Shown piece after piece: positions 40,820 to 48,084 of a stretch of DNA of 64,000 nt; position 1 is the stretch's first letter, and every line of letters begins with the position of its first letter. The DNA lies in contig JBPCMN010000058.1 of NCBI GenBank assembly GCA_051002235.1, forward strand, positions 1-64,000, in the 5' to 3' direction. The stretch is from JBPCMN01 sp013695115 (GTDB lineage Bacteria > Actinomycetota > Acidimicrobiia > IMCC26256 > JACDBD01). Made by a program: the position numbers and the translations under genes. The notes beneath the pieces were generated by a model. That model did no database searches. It worked only from the letters and a program-made list of their open reading frames with translations, and was not told the DNA's origin.

Positions 40820-41540
40820 GGGCGGCGCAGCCGGCGACGTACCGGCAATGGGCGCACTCGAGGCCGGGCTGGGGCGTCGGGTCGGCCACCCGCGCGCGGA
40901 TCACCGCCACCCGTTCGGCGAGCCACGGTCGCACCTCGGCATCCAGCACGCGGTTCACGTCGACCTCGCGCTCGATCAACGCGCCCTGCACCAGATCAGC
41001 CACGCACAGCCGGAGGGACGCGCCGCCGGCCCACCCGGCCACCCGTTCGAGCGCGAACCGCGCCTCGATCGACTCGAGCGGGTCGCCCGCGACCGGGCGG
41101 CGGGCGCCGACCCGGAGCAGCCGCAGCTCTCGGCGCCCGTCCGCATCCTCGACCGGGAGCCCGGCCGGTCCGACGAGCCGGACCCCGAGCTCGGCGACGG
41201 GCGACTCCCAGTCGTCGAGGTCGACCGCCCGCACCGCGCGATCGCCGAACAGGGTGACGTACCAGCGGCCGGCGGCCTCGTAGACCCGCTGTTCCTCGGG
41301 CTCGAGCCCGGTCACGGCCCGGAACGCGCCGAGCGTCGGGACCGCGATGTCGGTGTGCGCGAGCCTGGCCGAGTCGAACACACGGTTCGCGACGCGGAAC
41401 CGCGCGTCCGAGGGACGGTTGCCACGGCGGTCGTGATGCAGGCCGGCCAGCCGGCGGCCGCACATGCTCTCGGCCCACCGGAGGAGGGCGGGCGTGACGC
41501 GAGGCGACTCGGCGTCCACCGGCGCGTCGGTCTGCGTCAT
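40812..41540 (-). CDS. Cys-cluster protein, probable divergent partner of the RecB/Cas4-like nuclease
   Basis: The 242-residue product ends CAHCRYVAGCAAHA, the same C-x2-C-x5-C cluster as its downstream neighbour, and has an earlier Cys at RWAESMCGRRLAGLHHD. Its centre (GRRELRLLRVGARRPVAG) lacks a clear D...E-x-K set, so it may be an inactive, structural paralogue. The ATG at 41540 is supported by TAGCCT seven bases upstream (41548-41553, minus strand); the longer frame to 41618 would include a basic leader without homologous character. Confidence 0.65.
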   Translation of the reverse strand: MTQTDAPVDAESPRVTPALLRWAESMCGRRLAGLHHDRRGNRPSDARFRVANRVFDSARLAHTDIAVPTLGAFRAVTGLEPEEQRVYEAAGRWYVTLFGDRAVRAVDLDDWESPVAELGVRLVGPAGLPVEDADGRRELRLLRVGARRPVAGDPLESIEARFALERVAGWAGGASLRLCVADLVQGALIEREVDVNRVLDAEVRPWLAERVAVIRARVADPTPQPGLECAHCRYVAGCAAHA

Positions 41541-41604
41541 CGGGCCGAGGCTACGTCGGCGCCGCGCCATGGCCGGGGAAGCGCGCCCGCCTACGGTGCG
41601 AACG

Positions 41605-41959
41605 ATGTCGGTCGTCATGGGTGAGCACGACGACCCTTACGAGGAGTCTGCGTGGGGTCGGCGGGCGCAGCCTCGCGCTCCTCGGGCTGGGCGCGGTCGC
41701 CTTCGTATGGCTCGCGGACCCGCGCCGGGACCTCCTGCCGCGGGTGCTCGTCGAGGAGGCCGGCGAGCGACGGGAGCTCGAACATGGGGAGGGCCGCCAA
41801 GCGGTGCTCGGCGCGGACCAGCTCTCGGTCGAGTGCCTCGGCCTGACCCGGCTCTCAGCTGGTGAGCGGTTGGGTGCTGCTGTCGAGGGAGGTCAAGGAC
41901 TTCACCGGGTGGTCGCGAACACACGCATCGTGACGGGTGTGCCGGGGGAGCCCCGGTAG
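41605..41959 (+). CDS. Doubtful small membrane protein; region 41541-41995 otherwise without a gene
   Basis: A TACGGT hexamer lies seven bases before ATG 41605, whose frame begins MSVVMGEHDDPYEESAWG and then loses coding character. A second frame from GTG 41621 gives a hydrophobic segment (SLALLGLGAVAFVWL) and a charged tail to 41959, with high third-position GC. A minus-strand frame (MFELPSLAGLLDEHPRQEV from 41785) is also open. No family is recognised. A frameshifted gene would explain the two plus frames; noncoding DNA is equally possible. Confidence 0.3.
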
Positions 41960-41995
41960 GCTGGGCGTCGGGATACCGTCCGGCGGGAGGCTCTC

Positions 41996-42460
41996 GTGCG
42001 CATCGCTATCGGCTCCGACCATGCTGGCTTCCGCCTCAAGGAGCACCTCAAGCAGGTGCTGAAGGAGGACGGCAACGAGGTCGACGACCTCGGGACCGAC
42101 TCCGAGGAATCGGTTGACTACCCGCCCATTTGCGCAGCCGTGGGTCGCGCGGTCGCCGCCGGCCGGGCGGAGCGGGGCATCGTCCTCGGTGGCAGCGGTC
42201 AAGGCGAGCAACTCGCCGCCAACAAGGTGCGAGGCGTGCGAGCGGCCCTCTGCAACGACCTTTACACCGCCCGCTTGTCGCGAGAGCACAACGATGCCAA
42301 CGTGCTCTCGATGGGCGGTCGTATCGTCGGCGAGGGCCTGGCCGACGAGATCGTCCGGCTCTGGCTGGCGACGCGGTTCGCCGGCGGTCGCCACGCCCGG
42401 CGGGTGGGCCAGATCACCGACATCGAGAACGAGACGATCGCGGAGGTCGCGAGCTCATGA
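41996..42460 (+). CDS. rpiB: Ribose-5-phosphate isomerase B
   Basis: It interconverts ribose-5-phosphate and ribulose-5-phosphate. The 154-residue protein starts MRIAIGSDHAGFRLKEHL. In place of the Cys-containing CGTGIG loop of E. coli RpiB it has GGSGQGEQLAANKV; the Glu (residue 71) corresponds to the catalytic Glu of the mycobacterial type. GGGAGG precedes the GTG. A TAGGCT hexamer lies 34 bases upstream (41957-41962). The stop overlaps the glyA start by four bases. Confidence 0.95.
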   Translation: MRIAIGSDHAGFRLKEHLKQVLKEDGNEVDDLGTDSEESVDYPPICAAVGRAVAAGRAERGIVLGGSGQGEQLAANKVRGVRAALCNDLYTARLSREHNDANVLSMGGRIVGEGLADEIVRLWLATRFAGGRHARRVGQITDIENETIAEVASS

Positions 42461-43713
42461 CCGATCCATTTGCCGCGCTCGAGACCACCGACCCCGCCAT
42501 CGCCGACGTCGTGCGGCGTGAGGTGGAGCGCCAGAACACCACCCTCCAGCTGATCGCGTCGGAGAACTTCACGTCGCCGGCGGTGTTGGTGGCCCAGGGC
42601 TCGGTGCTCACCAACAAGTACTCCGAGGGGTACCCGCGGAAGCGCTACTACGGCGGGAACTACGTGGTCGACGAGGCCGAGGAACTGGCGCGTGACCGGG
42701 CGTGCGCGCTCTTCGGGGCCGAGCACGCCAACGTGCAGCCCCACTCGGGCGCCAACGCCAACATGGCGGTGTACCTTGCGCTGCTCCAGCCCGGCGACAA
42801 GGTCATGGGGATGCGGCTCGACCAGGGTGGCCACCTCACCCACGGCTCGCCGGTGAACTTCAGCGGGCGGTTGTACGACTTCGTGGCCTACGGCGTCGAC
42901 GACGAGTCCGAGACGCTCGTGTACGAGGAGATCCGGGAGCTTGCGAAGCGCGAGCGTCCGAAGATGATCGTGGCGGGGGCCACCGCCTACCCCCGCGTCA
43001 TCGACTTCGATGCCTTCCGGTCGATCGCGGACGAGGTCGGCGCGCTGCTCGTGGTCGACGCCGCCCATATCGCCGGGCTCATCGCCGGCGGCGCGCACCC
43101 CTCACCGATCCCGCAGGCCGACGTGGTGACGCTCACCACGCACAAGACGCTGCGCGGCCCCCGGGCCGGCGCGATCCTGTGCCGCGAGGAGTACGCCGCC
43201 GTCATCGACAAGGCCGTGTTCCCCGGTCTCCAAGGCGGGCCGCTGATGCACGTGATCGCGGCCAAGGCGGTGGCGTTCCACGAGGCGGCCCAGCCCGGGT
43301 TCCGCGACTACGCCGCCGGCATCGTCCGCAACGCCCGCGCGCTCGCCACCGGTCTCGTCGACGAGGGGTTCCGGGTGGTGTCGGCGGGCACCGACAACCA
43401 CCTGATGCTGGTCGACCTCCGGCCCTTCGGCGTCACCGGCAAGGTCGCCCAGGAGGCGCTCGACCGCGCCGGCATCACCGTGAACAAGAACGCCATCCCC
43501 AACGACCCCGAGAAGCCCTTCGTCACCAGCGGCCTACGCCTCGGTACGGCGGCGGTGACCACCGCGGGCATGGGCGAGCCCGAGATGGAGGAGATCGCCT
43601 CCCTCATCGCCACCGCGCTGCGCACGCCCGACGACGAGGCTGTCGCCACCGACGTCCGCGACGCGGCGGCGCGCCTCTGCTCGAAGTACACGCCGTATCC
43701 AGAGCTCGCCTAG
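42457..43713 (+). CDS. glyA: Serine hydroxymethyltransferase
   Basis: It converts serine and tetrahydrofolate to glycine and 5,10-methylene-tetrahydrofolate with PLP. Landmarks are LIASENFTSPAVL, YPRKRYYGGN, HSGANANMAVYLAL, VDAAHIAGLIAGG and the PLP lysine K230 in LTTHKTLRGPRAGAIL. The 418-residue length is normal. It overlaps rpiB by four bases and the next gene by one base (TAGTG), so the three form one operon. Confidence 0.97.
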   Translation: MTDPFAALETTDPAIADVVRREVERQNTTLQLIASENFTSPAVLVAQGSVLTNKYSEGYPRKRYYGGNYVVDEAEELARDRACALFGAEHANVQPHSGANANMAVYLALLQPGDKVMGMRLDQGGHLTHGSPVNFSGRLYDFVAYGVDDESETLVYEEIRELAKRERPKMIVAGATAYPRVIDFDAFRSIADEVGALLVVDAAHIAGLIAGGAHPSPIPQADVVTLTTHKTLRGPRAGAILCREEYAAVIDKAVFPGLQGGPLMHVIAAKAVAFHEAAQPGFRDYAAGIVRNARALATGLVDEGFRVVSAGTDNHLMLVDLRPFGVTGKVAQEALDRAGITVNKNAIPNDPEKPFVTSGLRLGTAAVTTAGMGEPEMEEIASLIATALRTPDDEAVATDVRDAAARLCSKYTPYPELA

Positions 43714-44915
43714 TGCGTGGCTATTCGGTCGTGCTGGCGGTCGCAGCCGTCAGCACGTTCCTCCTGACGTTCGTGGTGCGCCGGCTGGCGGTGCGGGTCG
43801 GCGCCGTCTCCGTGCCCGGCCCACGCAGCGTGCACGACCGGCCCACCCCGTCACTGGGCGGCGCCGGCATGTTCCTCGGCTTCCTGCTGGCGATGGCCGT
43901 CGCATCGCGGATCCCACAGTTCCGCGAGATGTTCGACGACTCGTCCGAGCCGTTCGGGTTGATCCTGGCGGCGGGGGTGATGTTCGTCGTCGGCGCCCTC
44001 GACGACTTCCGCGAGGTCTCGCCGCCGGCCAAGCTCGCCGGCCAGGTCTTCGCCGGCAGCCTGCTCTCGCTGATGGGCGTGTCGATGCTCTTCTTCCGGC
44101 TGCCGTTCGCGAGCACGGAGTACGTCGTGCTCTCGCCCGACCTCGCCCCCCTCGTGACCGTGTTGACCGTGGTCGTGATGGCGAACGCCATCAACCTCAT
44201 CGACGGCCTCGACGGTCTCGCCGCCGGCATCGTGATCATCGCCGGATCCGCGCTGTTCCTCTACGCCGACCGGCTCTTCAAGGCCGGTCTGCTCGAGGGA
44301 ACCAACATCGGGCCGCTGGTCGCGGTGATCGCGGTCGGCGTGTGCCTGGGGTTCCTGCCCCACAACTTTAACCCCGCCCGCATCATCATGGGAGACGCGG
44401 GCGCCCTCTTCCTGGGACTGCTCATGGCCACCACCACGATCACGGTCGGGGGCCGCACCGCCGACCAGTTCAGCGGCCAGACCTACTTCTTCTTCGCGCC
44501 CCTCGTCATCCCGGTGGTGATCCTCGGGGTTCCGATCGTCGACACCGTGTTCGCGTTCCTGCGCCGGGTGTACCGGCGGACCGCGTTCACCGTCGCGGAC
44601 AAGGACCACCTCCATCACCGGCTCATGCGCCTGGGTCACGGGCCCCGCCGCTCGGTCGTGATCCTCTGGCTGTGGACCGCGCTGCTCTCGGGGCTGGTGC
44701 TGTTCCCGACGTACACCAAGCGCGGGAATGCCATGGTCCCCTTGGGCGTGGCCGCGCTCGGTCTCCTCCTCTATGTGTACTTCCACCCCGGGGTGCGTTC
44801 GGCGCGGGATCCGGTCCTCGACGGGCCCGCACCGAGCGAGCCCGACGTGCAGAGCGAAGCCGAGGTCACCCACCTCGATGCCCATCGACGGGCGGCGGAG
44901 CAGGGCGGTTCGTAG
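43713..44915 (+). CDS. Undecaprenyl-phosphate sugar-1-phosphate transferase (WecA/TagO/MraY-like)
   Basis: This 400-residue polytopic membrane enzyme attaches a UDP-sugar phosphate, usually GlcNAc-1-P, to the lipid carrier at the start of cell-wall polymer synthesis. Motifs are VVGALDDFRE (the DD pair), MANAINLIDGLDGLAAG, MGDAGALFLG and the HIHH-type KDHLHHRLMRLGHG. In Mycobacterium the same gene (wecA/rfe) lies just before the ATP synthase operon, as here. The GTG start is assigned by overlap with the glyA stop. The last ~50 residues are cytosolic and acidic. Confidence 0.92.
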   Translation: MRGYSVVLAVAAVSTFLLTFVVRRLAVRVGAVSVPGPRSVHDRPTPSLGGAGMFLGFLLAMAVASRIPQFREMFDDSSEPFGLILAAGVMFVVGALDDFREVSPPAKLAGQVFAGSLLSLMGVSMLFFRLPFASTEYVVLSPDLAPLVTVLTVVVMANAINLIDGLDGLAAGIVIIAGSALFLYADRLFKAGLLEGTNIGPLVAVIAVGVCLGFLPHNFNPARIIMGDAGALFLGLLMATTTITVGGRTADQFSGQTYFFFAPLVIPVVILGVPIVDTVFAFLRRVYRRTAFTVADKDHLHHRLMRLGHGPRRSVVILWLWTALLSGLVLFPTYTKRGNAMVPLGVAALGLLLYVYFHPGVRSARDPVLDGPAPSEPDVQSEAEVTHLDAHRRAAEQGGS

Positions 44916-44929
44916 CGCGAGCTCCCCGG

Positions 44930-44975
44930 TTGACGGGCCCCGACGGGGACCGATAGATTGTGAGCGAATTCACAA
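44930..44975 (+). promoter_or_regulatory. ATP synthase operon promoter with Crp-type palindrome
   Basis: A -35 (TTGACG, 44930-44935) and a -10 (TAGATT, 44954-44959) are separated by 18 bases. TTGTGAGCGAATTCACAA (44958-44975) overlaps the -10 and the expected start of transcription and contains TGTGA-N6-TCACA, the exact Crp/GlxR consensus. A site in this position would repress. Translation of atpZ begins at 44995 behind GGGGAGGG. Confidence 0.72.
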
Positions 44976-44994
44976 AGTCCTCGGGGAGGGCGGC

Positions 44995-45297
44995 GTGGGC
45001 GCAGAACCGCACGACCAGGCCAACGAGGAGAACCGGGGGTGGGTCCCGCCCATCGCCGGCTCCCTCTACGGCGGGTTCGGGGAGGCGCTGGCCCAGGCGT
45101 TCGAGTTCGCCGTCATCCCGGTGCTGTTCGGCGTGCTGGGCCTCTGGCTCGACGGGCGACTCGGCACCCGGCCGTGGCTCACCGTGGTGCTTCTGGTCGT
45201 CGGGATCACCGGGGTGGTAGCCCGGGCGATCTACGTGTACAAGGCGCGGGTGGAAGCGGAGGAGGAGGGGAAGCCGTGGACGCGACGCCGCAGGTAG
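44995..45297 (+). CDS. atpZ: AtpZ/AtpI-type F0 accessory protein
   Basis: The 100-residue protein has two membrane helices (about 37-55 and 63-82; FAVIPVLFGVLGLWLDGRLG, then TVVLLVVGITGVVARAIYV) and a charged C-terminus. It is the small protein at the head of many atp operons, involved in c-ring assembly or Mg/Ca transport with AtpI. The GTG is preceded by GGGGAGGG. It overlaps the next gene by 22 bp. Confidence 0.8.
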   Translation: MGAEPHDQANEENRGWVPPIAGSLYGGFGEALAQAFEFAVIPVLFGVLGLWLDGRLGTRPWLTVVLLVVGITGVVARAIYVYKARVEAEEEGKPWTRRRR

Positions 45298-45734
45298 AGC
45301 GGTCGATCGCCCTCGACCTCGCTCGTCACGCGCTCTACGTGGCTCCTGCCGTCGTACTCGTGGCCGGGCTCGTGCGGGGCGTCGACGGCGCCGCCAGCGC
45401 CGGGCTCGGCGTCGCGCTCGCGATTGCCAACTTCCTGGCCACCGCCACCGGGCTGGCCTGGGGCGCGCGACGCTCTCCCGCCACGCTCGCCGCCGTCGCC
45501 ATGGGCGGGTTCGTCGTGCGCATGGGCGTCCTGCTCGGCGCGATGCTGCTCGCCGACGCGTTGTTCGGCTGGGTCGACGTCATCGTCCTGGGCATCACGC
45601 TCTTCGCCGCCCATCTCGGGTTGCTGTTCTGGGAGCTAAGGTCCGTCAGCCTCACGCTGGCCGCGCCCGGCTTGCGCCGTGACCGCAGTATCACCCCACC
45701 GACGCGTACCGGACCGGAAGGAGTGACCGAGTGA
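45276..45734 (+). CDS. atpI: AtpI-like F0 accessory membrane protein
   Basis: The 152-residue product has four predicted membrane helices (HALYVAPAVVLVAGLVRG, AASAGLGVALAIANFLAT, FVVRMGVLLGAMLLADALFG and VDVIVLGITLFAAHLGLLF), as in the AtpI family that assists c-ring assembly. GGAGGAGGGG lies just before the GTG at 45276. It overlaps atpB by four bases. Family assignment rests on position and topology more than on a sequence motif. Confidence 0.75.
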   Translation: MDATPQVERSIALDLARHALYVAPAVVLVAGLVRGVDGAASAGLGVALAIANFLATATGLAWGARRSPATLAAVAMGGFVVRMGVLLGAMLLADALFGWVDVIVLGITLFAAHLGLLFWELRSVSLTLAAPGLRRDRSITPPTRTGPEGVTE

Positions 45735-46504
45735 CCGCGCCCCTCGGGCTCGAGTTCCCGCCGATCAGCCATTTGATCCGGTGGCCCGACCTCCTCTTCG
45801 AGGACACGCCGTACGCGATCAACAAGACGACGATCATCTACTTCCTCGCGGTGCTGATCACGCTGACGTTCTTCTTCGTCGCCGGCCGCCGCGCTCAGCT
45901 CGTACCGCGCGGCGTGCAGAACATGGCCGAGTCGAGCGTCGAGTTCGTCCGCGAAGGCATCATCATGCAGACCATCGGGCCGGACGGGCTCCGCTACCTG
46001 CCGTTCCTGCTCACGATGTTCTTCTTCATCTTCTTCATCAACATCTTCGAGATCATCCCGCTGTTCCAGTTCCCCGGGAACGCGCGGATGGCGGTGCCGT
46101 TCATCCTCGCCATCCTGGTGTGGTTCATCTACAACATCGTCGGAATCGCCAAGCAGGGGCCCCTGGGCTACCTGAAGAGCTCGACCATCCCCCCGGGCGT
46201 GCCGAAGCCGATGCTCCCGCTGATTGCGCTGATCGAGTTCGTCTCGACGTTCCTCGTGCGCCCGTTCTCGCTGGCGGTCCGGCTCTTCGCCAACATGCTC
46301 GCCGGCCACCTGATCCTGGTGACGTTCGCGGTGCTGTCGGCAGCCTTGTGGGGGAAGAACATCAGCCTCGTCATCCTGCCGTTCCCGTTCCTGCTGCTCA
46401 TCGCGCTGACCGGCTTCGAGCTGCTGGTGGCGTTCCTGCAGGCGTTCATCTTCACGATCCTGACCGCCGTGTACATCGGTCTGTCCATGCATCCCGAGCA
46501 CTAG
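45731..46504 (+). CDS. atpB: ATP synthase F0 subunit a
   Basis: Subunit a forms the proton half-channels against the c-ring. The 257-residue protein has five to six membrane helices and the conserved helix LVRPFSLAVRLFANMLAGH with the essential Arg, followed by ALTGFELLVAFLQAFIFTIL. The GTG start overlaps atpI by four bases. A 70-bp leader separates it from atpE. Confidence 0.96.
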   Translation: MTAPLGLEFPPISHLIRWPDLLFEDTPYAINKTTIIYFLAVLITLTFFFVAGRRAQLVPRGVQNMAESSVEFVREGIIMQTIGPDGLRYLPFLLTMFFFIFFINIFEIIPLFQFPGNARMAVPFILAILVWFIYNIVGIAKQGPLGYLKSSTIPPGVPKPMLPLIALIEFVSTFLVRPFSLAVRLFANMLAGHLILVTFAVLSAALWGKNISLVILPFPFLLLIALTGFELLVAFLQAFIFTILTAVYIGLSMHPEH

Positions 46505-46516
46505 CGACCCAGTTGT

Positions 46517-46567
46517 CAAGAGCAAGCAAACCAAGAGCAACCAAGCCAAGAGAAGACAAGTAGGAGG
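46517..46567 (+). promoter_or_regulatory. A-rich three-unit leader and ribosome-binding site before atpE
   Basis: CAAGAG occurs at 46517, 46532 and 46547, exactly 15 bases apart, in units CAAGAGCAAGCAAAC, CAAGAGCAACCAAGC and CAAGAGAAGACAAGT. The stretch is A-rich and nearly free of T in GC-rich surroundings, so it should be unstructured. It ends at the strong AGGAGG (46562-46567) for the TTG start. It may raise translation of the c subunit, which is needed in many copies. Confidence 0.6.
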
Positions 46568-46574
46568 AAACCCC

Positions 46575-46832
46575 TTGCTGCTGCGCTTCCTCGCAGAACA
46601 GGACCCGGGCGAACTGGTCGACGGCCTCACCGCCCTCGGCCGGGGCGTCGTCTACGGCGGCGCCGCCATCGGCCCCGGCATCGGCATCGGTCTGGTGGTG
46701 GGCAATGCCATCACCGCCATGGCCCGACAGCCCGAGGCCGCCGGCATGGTGCGCACCACCATGTTCCTGGGCATCGCCTTCACCGAAGCGCTGGCCCTGT
46801 TCGGGTTCGTGCTCGCGTTCATCCTCTCCTAG
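46575..46832 (+). CDS. atpE: ATP synthase F0 subunit c
   Basis: This 85-residue hairpin protein forms the rotating ring. Helix 1 contains GGAAIGPGIGIGLVVG, the polar loop is ARQPEA, and helix 2 is MFLGIAFTEALALFGFVLAF with Glu71 as the ion carrier. The helix-1 sequence lacks the Gln-based sodium signature, so proton coupling is likely. It starts with TTG behind a strong AGGAGG. The gene follows the A-rich leader. Confidence 0.96.
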   Translation: MLLRFLAEQDPGELVDGLTALGRGVVYGGAAIGPGIGIGLVVGNAITAMARQPEAAGMVRTTMFLGIAFTEALALFGFVLAFILS

Positions 46833-46841
46833 GAGCGACCG

Positions 46842-47528
46842 ATGCGGATGCGAACGCTGTTCGCGAGCTTCGGCCTGGGGTTGCTGGTGGCGATCGCCGC
46901 TCCCGGCGTCGCCGCCGCCGGTGAGAGCGGCGGCGAATCGACGGAGGAGCCCGATATCGACCACGCCTCCGAGGAGTGCATCCATCTCCTCGAGGACGGC
47001 GGCGAGATCGACGACTGCCAGGAGGCTCCGAGCCCGATCCTGCCCGAGGCCAACGAGATCATCTGGGGCGGGATCGCCTTCCTGATCCTGCTCGGCATCC
47101 TCTGGAAGTACGCGCTCCCGGGCGTGCAGAACATGATGAAGCAGCGCGAGGACCGCATCCGGGGCGACCTCGAGCGGGCCGAGCAGGCCAAGACCGAGGG
47201 CGAAGGCGTGCTCGCGGAGTACCAGCGCCAGCTGGCCGACGCCCGCAACGAAGCCGGGCGCATCATCGAGGAAGCGCGGCAGTCGGCCGACCAGCTCAAG
47301 CGCGACCTGACGGCGCGAGCCGAGGCCGAGGCGGCCCAGATCCGGGAGCGGGCGAGCCAGGACGTGCAGCTCGCGACCGAGCGGGCCACCACCGACCTCC
47401 AGAGCCGGATGGCCGAGCTCTCCATCGAGCTGGCGGAGAAGGTGGTCGAGCGCAGCCTCGACCGCGACACCCAGCTCGCGCTCATCGAGAGCTACATCAG
47501 CGACCTGGGGAACGGCCGCCGAGGATGA
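46842..47528 (+). CDS. atpF: ATP synthase F0 subunit b with N-terminal signal-like extension
   Basis: The peripheral stalk subunit is 228 residues, longer than the usual 150-180. Residues 1-26 (MRMRTLFASFGLGLLVAIAA, then PGVAAA) look like a cleavable signal peptide. An acidic external segment with two Cys (46 and 59) follows. The true anchor is at about 73-92 (IIWGGIAFLILLGILWKYAL), and the long charged coiled coil runs to the end. The start has a nearby GGAG. A mature protein with its N-terminus outside would match normal b topology after cleavage. Confidence 0.92.
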   Translation: MRMRTLFASFGLGLLVAIAAPGVAAAGESGGESTEEPDIDHASEECIHLLEDGGEIDDCQEAPSPILPEANEIIWGGIAFLILLGILWKYALPGVQNMMKQREDRIRGDLERAEQAKTEGEGVLAEYQRQLADARNEAGRIIEEARQSADQLKRDLTARAEAEAAQIRERASQDVQLATERATTDLQSRMAELSIELAEKVVERSLDRDTQLALIESYISDLGNGRRG

Positions 47529-47535
47529 GGACGCG

Positions 47536-48078
47536 ATGAGCCCCGACGCCGAGGCCGTCGACCGGATCGACGCCTACGCCAACGCCCTGCTCGATGTGGC
47601 GAAGGCCGAGGGCGTCCTGGGCGAGGTCGAGGACGACCTGTTCCGCTTCGCCCGTGCGTTGGAGGCCTCCGACGAGCTCCGCCTGGCGCTCACCGACCCC
47701 GCCCTGCCGCCCGAACGGCGCATGGCGGTGGTCGAGGAGCTCATGGGCGGGAAGGCGCTGGAGGCATCGGCCGCGCTGGCCGCGTTCATCGCCGGCATCG
47801 GCCGCGCCTCCGACCTGCCCGCCATCGTCGACCGCTTCGTGGAGAAGGCAGCGCGCGAGCGCCAGCGCGAGGTCGCAGAGGTGCGCAGCGCGATCCCCCT
47901 CGACGACAAGCAGCGCGACCGCCTGGCGAAGGCGCTGTCGAAGGCCACCGGGAAAGAGGTGGAGGTGAAGGTCGTCGTGGACCCCAAGGTCCTGGGCGGC
48001 GTCGTCGCCACCGTCGGCGACACCGTGATCGACGGCACCGTCCGCCACCGACTCGATCAACTGAAGGAAAGGATCTAG
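47536..48078 (+). CDS. atpH: ATP synthase F1 subunit delta
   Basis: Delta joins the peripheral stalk to the alpha3-beta3 head. The 180-residue protein has the six-helix N-terminal domain (DRIDAYANALLDVAKAEGVL) and the C-terminal signature KVVVDPKVLGGVVATVGDTV. It is a separate delta, not the b-delta fusion of mycobacteria. It lies seven bases after atpF and six before atpA. Confidence 0.95.
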   Translation: MSPDAEAVDRIDAYANALLDVAKAEGVLGEVEDDLFRFARALEASDELRLALTDPALPPERRMAVVEELMGGKALEASAALAAFIAGIGRASDLPAIVDRFVEKAARERQREVAEVRSAIPLDDKQRDRLAKALSKATGKEVEVKVVVDPKVLGGVVATVGDTVIDGTVRHRLDQLKERI

Positions 48079-48084
48079 CTCCGC

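Noticed and set aside
41464..41865. A 133-codon plus-strand frame starting inside the Cys-cluster gene
   Set aside because: Its first part is antisense to the better-supported minus-strand gene, and the rest is Arg/Gly/Pro-rich shadow.
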